Part shown: positions 15,810 to 23,334 of the stretch, in pieces | How positions within the stretch are numbered: position 1 is the stretch's first letter | Layout: each line of letters begins with the position of its first letter | Assembly (NCBI GenBank): GCA_964605575.1 | Contig: CAZSDG010000003.1 | Span: forward strand, 1-37,805 | Reading direction: 5' to 3' | Origin: JAAZHN01 sp964605575 | Lineage (GTDB): Bacteria > Bacillota_I > Bacilli_A > RF39 > UBA660 | Length of the DNA: 37,805 nt | Position numbers and translations under genes: made by a program | The notes under the pieces: model-generated | The model's database searches: none | What the model saw: the letters and a program-made list of their open reading frames with translations, nothing else | Told to the model about the DNA's origin: nothing

Positions 15810-15815
15810 TATACT
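15787..15815 (+). promoter_or_regulatory. Probable tkt promoter embedded in the terminator
   Basis: TTGCGA (15787-15792), 17-nt spacer, TATACT (15810-15815). The -35 box sits in the loop of the preceding terminator. Confidence 0.55.
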
Positions 15816-15841
15816 AAGCATATAAGAATAGGAAGAAGTTA

Positions 15842-17797
15842 ATGGAAAAAAAATATATTAATCAAATTAAATCACTAGCCCTAGATATGATAAATGAGGC
15901 TAAAAGCGGACATCCTGGCATTGTATTATCAGCCGCGCCGATACTGTATACATTATATACGAAACATTTGAATTTTAATCCTTTAGATCCTAAATGGCTA
16001 AATCGTGATCGGTTTGTTTTATCTTGTGGCCACGGTTCAGCATTATTATATTCCATGTTATATTATGCTGGCTATGATTTATCTTTAGAACAATTAAAAT
16101 TATTTAGAAAAGTAGACAGTATTACTCCGGGTCATCCAGAATATGGTTTAACACCAGGTGTTGAAGCGACTACTGGACCATTAGGTCAAGGAATAGCTAA
16201 TGCTGTTGGCATTGCTTTAGGAGAAAGATACTTAAATAGCCTTATTAAGAGTTATACTGATAAAAATTTAATTGATTATTATACTTATGCTTTAGTAAGT
16301 GATGGGGACTTAATGGAAGGCATTAGCTATGAAGCTGCTAGTTTTGCTGGAACACAAAAATTAGATAAGCTAATTGTATTATATGACTCTAATGATGTTT
16401 GTTTAGACGGTGATTTAAACAAAACATTTACAGAAGATGTCCAAAAAAGATTTTCGGCTATGAACTGGCAAACTATACTTGTTAATGATGGTAATGATAA
16501 TGACGCAATAAATCAAGCAATTGAGATAGCAAAATTAAATAAAGAGCAACCAACCCTAATAGAAGTAAAAACAATTCTTGGTTATGAATCAAAAAATGCT
16601 GGTAGTCACGTAACACACGGTAAACCATTAAGTAATGATGAGTTAATTGAACTAAAAACAAAATGGGACATAAATCCAGAACCATTCTTGCAAAATCAAG
16701 ATGATATATTTAAATATCGAGAACTATTTAAAGAAAGAGTACAAAATAATTATTTATCGTGGACAAATGATTATTTAGAAAGTATAAATGATCCTAATTT
16801 AGCTAAAATATTTGGAGTTTTAAATAATGAAATGAAAGAAACAATCCCTTGGGAAGAATTTAGTTATCCTAATGAAGATCAGGAGTTAAGGGGCTATAAT
16901 AATTTAGTAATGAATTTTATCGCTGATAATTCTTTGTTATTTCTTGGTGGTAGTGCTGATCTTGCTAGTTCTTGTAAAACTTACTTAAATAACTTTAAAG
17001 AAATGAATGTTGAAAATCAAGCAGGAAAAAATATTTGGTTTGGAGTTAGAGAACACGCAATGGGAGGAATAATTAATGGTTTAGCACTTAGTGGATTAAA
17101 AACCTTTGGTTCAACATTTTTAACGTTTTCTGATTATCAAAAACCTGCCTTAAGACTTAATTCCTTGATGGATTTAAATTCTATCTATATTTATTCTCAT
17201 GATTCAATAATTATTGGTGAAGATGGACCAACTCATCAACCGATTGAACAATTAGGAACCTTAAGATCGATACCTAATGTTAATGTTTTTAGACCATTTG
17301 ATTTAAATGAATTAATTAATAGTTGGAAAATAATTATGGAAACAAATAATACCAGTTGTTTAGTTATTAATAAAAATAAAACTCCATTATTTAATTCTTT
17401 AGAAAATGCTGATGTAGAAATGGGAGCATATATTATTTCTAAAGAACAATCTAAATTAGATGGAATTATCTTAGCTTCTGGTAGTGAAGTCTTAGTTGCT
17501 TTAGAAATTCAAAAAGAATTGTTTAATGAGAGTATCGATTTAAGAATAGTAAGTGTTCCATGTTTAAATATTTTTGATAATCAATCAGAATTATATAAAC
17601 AAAAGATTTTACCAGTTGGTGTTAAAAAAATTGTCATCGAAGCCTCTAATGATATGAGATATCTAAAATATATCAATAATGAAAAATATTTATTAAATAT
17701 TGATAATTTCGGTTATAGTGGTCCTAAAGAAGATGTTTTACAAAAATTAAACTTTGATACACATTCATTAATAGAAAAAGTCAGAAACTTAATCTAA
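15842..17797 (+). CDS. tkt: Transketolase
   Basis: Thiamine-diphosphate enzyme of the non-oxidative pentose phosphate pathway, moving two-carbon units between sugar phosphates. The full-length 651-residue protein has the N-terminal SGHPGIVLSAAPILYTLY, GATTGPLGQG-like block (here EATTGPLGQGIANAVGIA), the ThDP/metal motif DGDLMEGISYEA...DSNDVCLDGDL, the pyrimidine-domain block FGVREHAMGGIINGLAL and GPTHQPIEQL, and a C-terminal domain (about 520-651). AGGAAG precedes the ATG. Its place after lexA and before yneF matches the Bacillus order, minus yneB and ynzC. Confidence 0.96.
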   Translation: MEKKYINQIKSLALDMINEAKSGHPGIVLSAAPILYTLYTKHLNFNPLDPKWLNRDRFVLSCGHGSALLYSMLYYAGYDLSLEQLKLFRKVDSITPGHPEYGLTPGVEATTGPLGQGIANAVGIALGERYLNSLIKSYTDKNLIDYYTYALVSDGDLMEGISYEAASFAGTQKLDKLIVLYDSNDVCLDGDLNKTFTEDVQKRFSAMNWQTILVNDGNDNDAINQAIEIAKLNKEQPTLIEVKTILGYESKNAGSHVTHGKPLSNDELIELKTKWDINPEPFLQNQDDIFKYRELFKERVQNNYLSWTNDYLESINDPNLAKIFGVLNNEMKETIPWEEFSYPNEDQELRGYNNLVMNFIADNSLLFLGGSADLASSCKTYLNNFKEMNVENQAGKNIWFGVREHAMGGIINGLALSGLKTFGSTFLTFSDYQKPALRLNSLMDLNSIYIYSHDSIIIGEDGPTHQPIEQLGTLRSIPNVNVFRPFDLNELINSWKIIMETNNTSCLVINKNKTPLFNSLENADVEMGAYIISKEQSKLDGIILASGSEVLVALEIQKELFNESIDLRIVSVPCLNIFDNQSELYKQKILPVGVKKIVIEASNDMRYLKYINNEKYLLNIDNFGYSGPKEDVLQKLNFDTHSLIEKVRNLI

Positions 17798-17801
17798 AGT
17801 T

Positions 17802-17810
17802 TGTTATAAT
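17802..17810 (+). promoter_or_regulatory. Extended -10 promoter of yneF
   Basis: TGTTATAAT: a perfect TATAAT with the TGn extension, 4 nt after the tkt stop; no -35 box. It could drive yneF and the 98-aa gene apart from tkt. Confidence 0.55.
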
Positions 17811-17833
17811 AGATTTGAAAGAGGAGGAATATA

Positions 17834-18043
17834 ATGTTAAAAGATATACTGTTAATTGTGGGAGGAATGATCCCGGGAGCTATTATAGGTTTTTTTATTG
17901 CCAAGTATTACATGCAAAAATATTTAAAGGACAATCCCCCAATCAATGAAAAAATGATTGAAACATTAATGAGTAGTATGGGCAGAAAACCATCGCAAAA
18001 ACAAGTTAAACAAATGATGTCACAAATGAATAAAATGATGTAA
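17834..18043 (+). CDS. yneF: YneF-like small membrane protein (UPF0154)
   Basis: A 69-residue protein with one N-terminal membrane helix (about 4-24: DILLIVGGMIPGAIIGFFIA) and a Lys/Met-rich cytoplasmic tail containing NPPINEKMIETLMSSMGRKPSQ, the signature of the YneF/UPF0154 family of Bacilli and Mollicutes. A strong GAGGAGG site precedes it. The downstream position to tkt is conserved in Bacillus. Function unknown. Confidence 0.9.
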   Translation: MLKDILLIVGGMIPGAIIGFFIAKYYMQKYLKDNPPINEKMIETLMSSMGRKPSQKQVKQMMSQMNKMM

Positions 18044-18070
18044 TAAACTATTAAGAAAAGAAGGGTGTTT

Positions 18071-18367
18071 ATGAACGAACAATTGAAACCAATTATTTTA
18101 ATTACTGGTTCAGTTATTTTATTAATAATCTTTATTATAATTGTTATTTTGCTTATAAAAAGAAATCGTTCAATGAAACAATTAGAAAAACATAAAAAAG
18201 AATATCAAGTTTCTAGTTCTTCAGCAAATGCGAATCTTTTTGGAATTGAAGCAACAAATCAAAACTTAAAGCCACAAATTGATTTAGATAAAACTCAATT
18301 ACTCAATCTTAATGATTTAGAAGAATTAAAAAATATAGAGAATATTCAGGAAGAAAATGAACAATAA
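18071..18367 (+). CDS. Hypothetical single-pass membrane protein, 98 aa
   Basis: One strongly hydrophobic helix (about residues 7-29, IILITGSVILLIIFIIIVIL) followed by RNRSMKQLEKHKKEY and an acidic, Asn/Gln-rich tail of about 60 residues; by the positive-inside rule the tail is cytoplasmic. AAGGGTG lies just upstream; ATG 18071 is favoured over GTG 18065, which is inside that site. No family recognised. It probably shares the yneF promoter; its stop codon is inside a terminator. Confidence 0.7.
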   Translation: MNEQLKPIILITGSVILLIIFIIIVILLIKRNRSMKQLEKHKKEYQVSSSSANANLFGIEATNQNLKPQIDLDKTQLLNLNDLEELKNIENIQEENEQ

Positions 18368-18383
18368 GTTGTTCATTTTTTTT
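18356..18383 (+). terminator. Terminator overlapping the 98-aa gene stop
   Basis: AATGAACA (18356-18363) pairs with TGTTCATT (18370-18377), 6-nt loop, then a T run. The TAA stop lies in the loop. Confidence 0.85.
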
Positions 18384-18397
18384 GTTTATGCTATAAT
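18369..18397 (+). promoter_or_regulatory. parE promoter embedded in the terminator
   Basis: TTGTTC (18369-18374), 17-nt spacer, TATAAT (18392-18397). The -35 box forms the right arm of the preceding terminator. Expected transcription start is about 18404. Confidence 0.65.
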
Positions 18398-18413
18398 TTT
18401 TATGGTGAATACA

Positions 18414-20327
18414 GTGGTAAAGTATGATGAAAAGTCAATTAAAATTTTAGAAGGATTAGATGCTGTTAAAAAAAGACCAGGAATGTATATTGGTTCAACT
18501 GATAAAAGAGGTCTTCATCATTTAGTGTGGGAAATTATTGATAATGGTATTGATGAAATAATTAATGGTTATGGTGATAAAATTATTATTACAATCAATG
18601 AAGATAAAAGTATTACTATTGCTGATAATGGTCGTGGTCTACCAATAGGAATGCATGAAAGTGGTAAAAGTACCCCAGAAGTAATATATACAGTATTACA
18701 TGCTGGTGGTAAATTTAGTGATGGTGGTTATAAAGTATCTGGTGGCCTTCACGGGGTAGGGGCGAGTGTTGTTAATGCTTTATCACTATGGATGGATGTT
18801 ACTTCTTATCACGAAGGTCAAATCGGTCATATTAGATTTTATGATGGTGGTAAAGTTGAAAAACCTTTGGAAATACTTGGTAAAACCAATAAAAGTGGAA
18901 CTACCGTAACATTTTTACCTAATCCGGAAATATTTGGTAATACTACATTTAGCTTTACTACGATTAAAGAAAGAATGCAGGAAGCAGCATTTTTACTATC
19001 TAATTTAACAATTGAAGTTCATGATTTAGAAGATGATAAACATGAGACTTTTCATTATGAAAAAGGCTTAACTGCTTTTGTTGAATTTATAAATGAGGAT
19101 AAGAAAGAATTGCATCAACCGATTATTATTAATTCGAAGAAGAATAATATTGAGGTAGACATAGCTCTTCAGTATACTGAAGGTTATAATGAAACCCTAT
19201 TATCATTTGTAAATAATGTTAAAACAATTGATGGAGGCAGCCATGAGGTTGGTTTTAAAACTGGTTTAACAAAAATCTTTAATGATTATGCTAAAAATAA
19301 TAATTTAATTAAATCAAAAGAAGGTAATTTTGATGGATCTGATATTAGAGAAGGTTTAACAGCTGTTTTAAATTTAAGAATACCAGAAAATATTTTACAA
19401 TTTGAAGGCCAAACTAAAGGAAAACTTGGAACTCCTGAAGCTAGAAGTGTAGTTGAAGGTGTAGTTTATGAATATATGAAGTTTTATTTAGAAGAAAATC
19501 GAGAAATTGCTTTAAAAATAATTGATAAAGCTAGTAAAAGCAAATTAGCTAGAGAAGCCGCAAGAAAAGCTCGCGAAGAGGTCAGAACTGGTAAAGGTAA
19601 GAAAAAAGATGAGAAGATGATGGCAGGTAAACTTACACCAGCTCAAACAAAAAATCCAAAAATAAATGAATTATTTATAGTTGAAGGTAATTCAGCTGGC
19701 GGAACAGCTAAAAAATCCCGTGATCGAAAATTCCAAGCAATTTTACCATTAAGAGGAAAAATAATTAATACAGAAAAAGCCACCGATAAAGACATTTTTA
19801 AAAATGAAGAAATAAATTCTATTATATATTGCATTGGAGCAGGTTATGGTCAAGAATTTGATGTAAAAGATAGCAATTATGATAAAGTCATTATTATGAC
19901 CGATGCTGATGATGATGGTGCTCACATTCAATGTTTATTATTAACATTCTTTTATCGTTTTATGAGACCGTTAATTGAAGAAGGAAAATTATTCATTGCC
20001 ATTCCACCATTATTTAAAATAACAACGGCTGATAAAAAACATCGTTATTTTTATCCTGGTGAAGAAGAGGAAATGAAAGCATATACAGAAGCTAGAAGTT
20101 CTTATCAAATTCAAAGATATAAAGGGTTAGGCGAAATGAATCCTGAACCTTTATGGGAAACAACCATGGATCCAAAAACACGTAATTTAATTAAAGTAAG
20201 TATCAACGATGGTTCATTGGCTGAAAGAAGGGTTTCTACATTAATGGGGGATCTCGTTGAGCCAAGAAAAGAATGGATTAATGAAAATGTTGAATTTTCA
20301 CTAGAAGATAATTATTCAATCAAGTAA
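18414..20327 (+). CDS. parE: DNA topoisomerase IV subunit B (ParE)
   Basis: ATPase subunit of topoisomerase IV, which decatenates daughter chromosomes. About 637 residues with KYDEKSIKILEGLDAVKKRPGMYIG, the GHKL ATPase motifs IADNGRGLPIG and GGLHGVGASVVNALS, QTKGKLG, and a TOPRIM domain with PLRGK and MTDADDDGAHI. The long shared blocks (EAARKAREEVRTGK, TPAQTKNPKINEL) and length mark ParE rather than GyrB. The TOPRIM motif reads EGNSAGG, not EGDSAGG (Asn codon at 19689-19691, about residue 426). Start: GTG 18414 gives MVKYDEKS and lies after the likely transcription start; ATG 18402 is the alternative. parC is not adjacent. Confidence 0.93.
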   Translation: MVKYDEKSIKILEGLDAVKKRPGMYIGSTDKRGLHHLVWEIIDNGIDEIINGYGDKIIITINEDKSITIADNGRGLPIGMHESGKSTPEVIYTVLHAGGKFSDGGYKVSGGLHGVGASVVNALSLWMDVTSYHEGQIGHIRFYDGGKVEKPLEILGKTNKSGTTVTFLPNPEIFGNTTFSFTTIKERMQEAAFLLSNLTIEVHDLEDDKHETFHYEKGLTAFVEFINEDKKELHQPIIINSKKNNIEVDIALQYTEGYNETLLSFVNNVKTIDGGSHEVGFKTGLTKIFNDYAKNNNLIKSKEGNFDGSDIREGLTAVLNLRIPENILQFEGQTKGKLGTPEARSVVEGVVYEYMKFYLEENREIALKIIDKASKSKLAREAARKAREEVRTGKGKKKDEKMMAGKLTPAQTKNPKINELFIVEGNSAGGTAKKSRDRKFQAILPLRGKIINTEKATDKDIFKNEEINSIIYCIGAGYGQEFDVKDSNYDKVIIMTDADDDGAHIQCLLLTFFYRFMRPLIEEGKLFIAIPPLFKITTADKKHRYFYPGEEEEMKAYTEARSSYQIQRYKGLGEMNPEPLWETTMDPKTRNLIKVSINDGSLAERRVSTLMGDLVEPRKEWINENVEFSLEDNYSIK

Positions 20328-20349
20328 AAAAGACTTAGTAAAGTCTTTT
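20328..20349. terminator. Bidirectional terminator between parE and def
   Basis: AAAAGACTT / AAGTCTTTT stem around the 4-nt loop AGTA, flanked by A and T runs, between the two convergent stops. Confidence 0.85.
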
Positions 20350-20900
20350 TATATTGAACGATAATTATTGGCGTTTTTATATGGATTATTTTTATCAATG
20401 CGATCAGTAAATAAAATGCCATTTAAATGATCGATTTCATGTTGGAATGCTATTGCTAAGTCTTCTCGAACACGAATGGTGTATTCATCACCATTTTCAT
20501 CAAAAGCTTTTACAGTCATTCTTGCATGTCGTGGGACAATACCCTCAACATTCCGATTAACACTTAAGCAGCCTTCACCTTCCTCGACATAGATCATTTC
20601 TTCACTAGTGCTAATAATTTTTGGATTTATTACTACATAATTTTTAAATTCACCATTTTGTAAATCTTCACAAATAACAAAAATTCTTTTATTAATGCCC
20701 ATCTGAATGAATGCTAGACCCATTCCAGCTCTTAAATCAAATTTTTCTCTTAATTCTTCAATTTGACTAGTTTTTAAATATGATAAAGAATCATTAATTA
20801 ATTTTTTATCTTCAATAGATAAAGGAAATGTTACTTCATTACTAACATTTCTTAATATCTTATCAAATTCATCATATATTTTAATATTTGGTAATTCCAT
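20349..20900 (-). CDS. def: Peptide deformylase
   Basis: Metalloenzyme that removes the formyl group from nascent N-termini. The 183-residue protein has motif 1 as GMGLAFIQMG (catalytic Gln66; the usual reading is GxGLAAPQ, so AP is changed to FI), motif 2 EGEGCLS (metal ligand Cys111) and motif 3 HEIDHLNG (His154, Glu155, His158). All catalytic residues are present. Length and the longer N-terminus fit the Gram-positive type 2 enzymes. It is transcribed toward parE and shares its terminator. Confidence 0.94.
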   Translation of the reverse strand: MELPNIKIYDEFDKILRNVSNEVTFPLSIEDKKLINDSLSYLKTSQIEELREKFDLRAGMGLAFIQMGINKRIFVICEDLQNGEFKNYVVINPKIISTSEEMIYVEEGEGCLSVNRNVEGIVPRHARMTVKAFDENGDEYTIRVREDLAIAFQHEIDHLNGILFTDRIDKNNPYKNANNYRSI

Positions 20901-20956
20901 TTCTCATCACCGATAATATATTATCAAACAATCAGCAAAAAATAAAGCTTAAAACA

Positions 20957-20984
20957 AATAAAAACCATTATTGAAATGGTTTTA
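20957..20984 (-). terminator. Terminator of the 91-aa gene
   Basis: AAAACCATT (20961-20969) pairs with AATGGTTTT (20975-20983), 5-nt loop; on the minus strand it is followed by TATTTGTTTT. Confidence 0.75.
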
Positions 20985-20999
20985 TTAAATGATTTATTA

Positions 21000-21275
21000 T
21001 TATGATTTACTTCTAGAAATTAAATCTAATTCCATTTGTTCAGTAAGTACAGCTATAGATTTTTCAGTAAGTAATGAATACATTGTTAATGTTAATGGAT
21101 CATTTGGATTAATTGGAAAGTTTTGGCTTATCCATTCTGTCAAAAGTTGTGGACTGATTTCAGGTGCCCAAAATGCTGCTTTGTTTACTAAAGAACTGTA
21201 TAATTCTGGCGAATTAATTCTTAGTACTTGGAATATTGCATTTAGTCTATCATAAAATCTTTGTAATTCATTCAT
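21000..21275 (-). CDS. Hypothetical protein, 91 aa
   Basis: A soluble protein beginning MNELQRFYDRLNAIFQVLR, predicted helical, with a central FWAPEISPQLLTEWISQNFP segment. No family recognised. The minus strand is preferred over an open frame on the opposite strand because it has a strong AAGGGGG site 9 nt before the ATG, a near-consensus promoter (21308-21336) and a terminator. Monocistronic, between def and the divergent ftsW. Confidence 0.75.
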   Translation of the reverse strand: MNELQRFYDRLNAIFQVLRINSPELYSSLVNKAAFWAPEISPQLLTEWISQNFPINPNDPLTLTMYSLLTEKSIAVLTEQMELDLISRSKS

Positions 21276-21307
21276 TATTATTATCCCCCTTCAAATAATT
21301 AGTAAGT

Positions 21308-21336
21308 AAAATATCACAATTTTTATTATTTGTCAA
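21308..21336 (-). promoter_or_regulatory. Promoter of the 91-aa gene
   Basis: On the minus strand TTGACA (21336-21331), 17-nt spacer, TATTTT (21313-21308). The -35 is perfect. Inverted AGTAAGTA/TACTTACT elements flank it (21301-21308 and 21346-21353). Confidence 0.7.
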
Positions 21337-21408
21337 ATTAGTGAATACTTACTTTACATTATAGTTAATTAATCAAAATATTATGCTATATTGTTAATAG
21401 GAGTAGAT

Positions 21409-22566
21409 ATGAAAGAAAACTTAAGAAACTGTGATAAACCATTATTAATTACCACAATAATCTTCAGTATAATTGGCTTACTGATGGTTTTTAGTTCTTC
21501 TTCAATAATTGCTTCATTTAGTGTTAAGACTAGTCCTTATCATTATTTTATTCGTCAATTTGCCTTTATTGCGGTTTGTTATATAGGGTTTTTCTTATTT
21601 ATTTTAAACATACCAATAAGTAAGTATCGCAACTTTACTATTATCTTTGGTTTAATAATACTAGGCTCTCTAATCTTGGTATTTCCATTTGGAGTAGAAA
21701 TAAATGGAGCTAAGAGTTGGTTTAATATGTGGGGTTTATTTCATTATCAACCAAGTGAGTTTGCTAAAATATTTATTATTTTATATATCGCTTTCTTTTT
21801 TGAAAATTATCAAAAAATTAGAAATATTAATAAATCATTTTATTATCCATTAACAATTATTGTGTTTATTTTGTTTCTAATTTTTCGGCAACCAGACTTA
21901 GGAACAGGTGTTATTATTGGAACATTAACCTTCTGTATTTATTTTTTTATTCCTTTAAATAATAAGAACAAAAGAAATTTAAAGCTAATGATGGGACTAT
22001 TACTTATTTTAGGTACAATATTATTTTTAACATTTAAAAATGATTTGTTAAAACAATTTCAAAAAGATCGTTTCAATTATAAACAACCTTGTTTAAGGTA
22101 TACAGAGCCTTCTGGATATCAACTATGTAATTCTTTTATAGCCATTAACAATGGTGGATTAATGGGTGCTGGATTAGGTAATTCAACTCAAAAATTTTTA
22201 TATTTACCAGCTGGTCATACTGATTTTATTTTTTCAATTATTTTAGAGGAATTAGGCGCAGTAGTTGGGATATTAATAATTATATTATTTTTGTTTATGT
22301 TATATAGAATAGTAAAAATATCTAAATCAACTAGTAATATTCGGAATTCAATAATTGCCTTTGGTGTATTTATTGTTATTACTATTCATATTTTAATTAA
22401 TTTAGGAGGTATACTAGGTCTTATTCCTTTAACAGGAGTACCTTTACCATTTTTAAGTTATGGTGGTAGTTTTACTACAGTTACATATATTATGATTTTT
22501 TTAGTTCAACGAGTAGCAGTAGAAAATAATCAAAGTAAACTTGCTAAAGAAATATCTAATCTTTAA
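21409..22566 (+). CDS. ftsW: Septal peptidoglycan glycosyltransferase FtsW (SEDS family)
   Basis: Polytopic SEDS protein that polymerises lipid II at the septum with a partner class B PBP. The 385-residue protein has about ten membrane helices and the SEDS blocks INGAKSWFN...YQPSEFAK, QPDLGTGVIIG, GLGNSTQKFLYLPAGHTDFIF (Asp of HTDF is the catalytic candidate) and GLIPLTGVPLPFLSYGGS. GLGNS and YLPAGHTDF favour FtsW over RodA. The large outer loop carries a Cys pair (Cys228 and Cys240, in PCLRYTEPSGYQLCNS). TAGGAG lies 6 nt before the ATG at 21409; a TTG at 21391 is upstream of it. It is separate from the ftsQAZ operon. Confidence 0.92.
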   Translation: MKENLRNCDKPLLITTIIFSIIGLLMVFSSSSIIASFSVKTSPYHYFIRQFAFIAVCYIGFFLFILNIPISKYRNFTIIFGLIILGSLILVFPFGVEINGAKSWFNMWGLFHYQPSEFAKIFIILYIAFFFENYQKIRNINKSFYYPLTIIVFILFLIFRQPDLGTGVIIGTLTFCIYFFIPLNNKNKRNLKLMMGLLLILGTILFLTFKNDLLKQFQKDRFNYKQPCLRYTEPSGYQLCNSFIAINNGGLMGAGLGNSTQKFLYLPAGHTDFIFSIILEELGAVVGILIIILFLFMLYRIVKISKSTSNIRNSIIAFGVFIVITIHILINLGGILGLIPLTGVPLPFLSYGGSFTTVTYIMIFLVQRVAVENNQSKLAKEISNL

Positions 22567-22575
22567 AAGGAAATA

Positions 22576-22611
22576 TTCTTTCTTTCACATATATATAAGT
22601 GAAAGGAGGAA
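22576..22611 (+). promoter_or_regulatory. Hairpin sequestering the comEA ribosome binding site
   Basis: A stem of 13 pairs, two of them G-U, joins 22576-22588 (ending CTTTCTTTCAC) to 22599-22611 (GTGAAAGGAGGA) around a 10-nt AT loop. The AAAGGAGG Shine-Dalgarno sequence (22602-22609) is wholly inside the right arm, and the ATG is at 22615. No T run follows, so it is not a terminator. It predicts translational control of comEA and, by coupling, comEC. Confidence 0.65.
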
Positions 22612-22614
22612 ATA

Positions 22615-23334
22615 ATGAAACAATATTTAACACCAAAAAACATTATTATTTTAATAGTAACGATTATCATTGTTGGTAGTGGCTTAATATTTTATAAACC
22701 ACAAACTATTGAAGCTAATAGTAATTTAACAGAAGAAATTAATATGGTTAGCAGTGAAGAAGAAAAAGAAAATGAATCATTTTACGTTGATGTAAAAGGT
22801 GCGGTTAAAAAACCAGGAGTATATATTTTCACTAATGATCAAGTAATTAATGATGCAATTTTAGCTGCTGGTGGACTTAGTAAAAATGCTAGTACTAAAA
22901 ATATTAACCTTAGTAAAAAATTAGTTCCAGAAATGGTTGTTTATGTATTTACAACTAATGAATTAAATAAACCAAAAGCTAAAAACCAAGAGCTTAATTG
23001 TCCTGAAGTTATTTGTCAAGAAACATCTTGTGAGCAAGTAATTTGTCCTGAGCTTTCTTGTCCGGAAATAAATTGTCCAACCATTGAATGTAATTGTGGT
23101 AATCAAAATAACCAAGATCAAGGTGCAAACGATAATATTATAGAAGACAAGTTAAATATAAATACCGCTTCTTTGGAAGAACTATTAACCTTACCAGGGA
23201 TAGGTGAAGCTAAAGGAAAAGCCATAATTGAATACCGTCAAGAAAACAAATTTAATAATATAGAAGACCTTAAAAATGTTTCGGGTATTGGCGAAACAAT
23301 CTTTCTTAAATTAAAAGATTTAATTAAAGTTTAA
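22615..23334 (+). CDS. comEA: ComEA-like DNA uptake protein with Cys-pentad linker
   Basis: ComEA binds incoming double-stranded DNA at the outer face of the membrane during transformation. The 239-residue protein has an N-terminal membrane anchor (about 9-26), an SLBB domain (about 57-115: FYVDVKGAVKKPGVYIF), a linker with Cys at 129, 134, 139, 144, 149, 154, 159 and 161, and a C-terminal helix-hairpin-helix domain (about 180-239: LNINTASLEELLTLPGIG). Domain order is canonical; the regular cysteine array is not part of the ComEA model I know. The strong AAAGGAGG site lies in a hairpin. The stop overlaps the comEC start by one base (TAATG). Confidence 0.92.
   Translation: MKQYLTPKNIIILIVTIIIVGSGLIFYKPQTIEANSNLTEEINMVSSEEEKENESFYVDVKGAVKKPGVYIFTNDQVINDAILAAGGLSKNASTKNINLSKKLVPEMVVYVFTTNELNKPKAKNQELNCPEVICQETSCEQVICPELSCPEINCPTIECNCGNQNNQDQGANDNIIEDKLNINTASLEELLTLPGIGEAKGKAIIEYRQENKFNNIEDLKNVSGIGETIFLKLKDLIKV

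Noticed and set aside
18359..18374. GAAC...GTTC palindrome as an SOS box before parE
   Set aside because: The spacing between half-sites is 8 nt, not the 4 nt of a LexA box, and it is explained by the terminator stem.
18357..18413. ATG at 18357 as parE start, giving a hydrophobic N-terminus
   Set aside because: It lies in the terminator hairpin and upstream of the parE promoter; ParE proteins begin near KYDEKSI and have no membrane segment.
18414..20327. GyrB rather than ParE
   Set aside because: The EAARKAREEVRTGK and TPAQTKNPKINEL blocks and overall pattern match Gram-positive ParE.
20989..21255. Plus-strand 88-aa frame opposite the 91-aa gene
   Set aside because: No ribosome site or promoter on that strand, while the minus frame has promoter, strong ribosome site and terminator.
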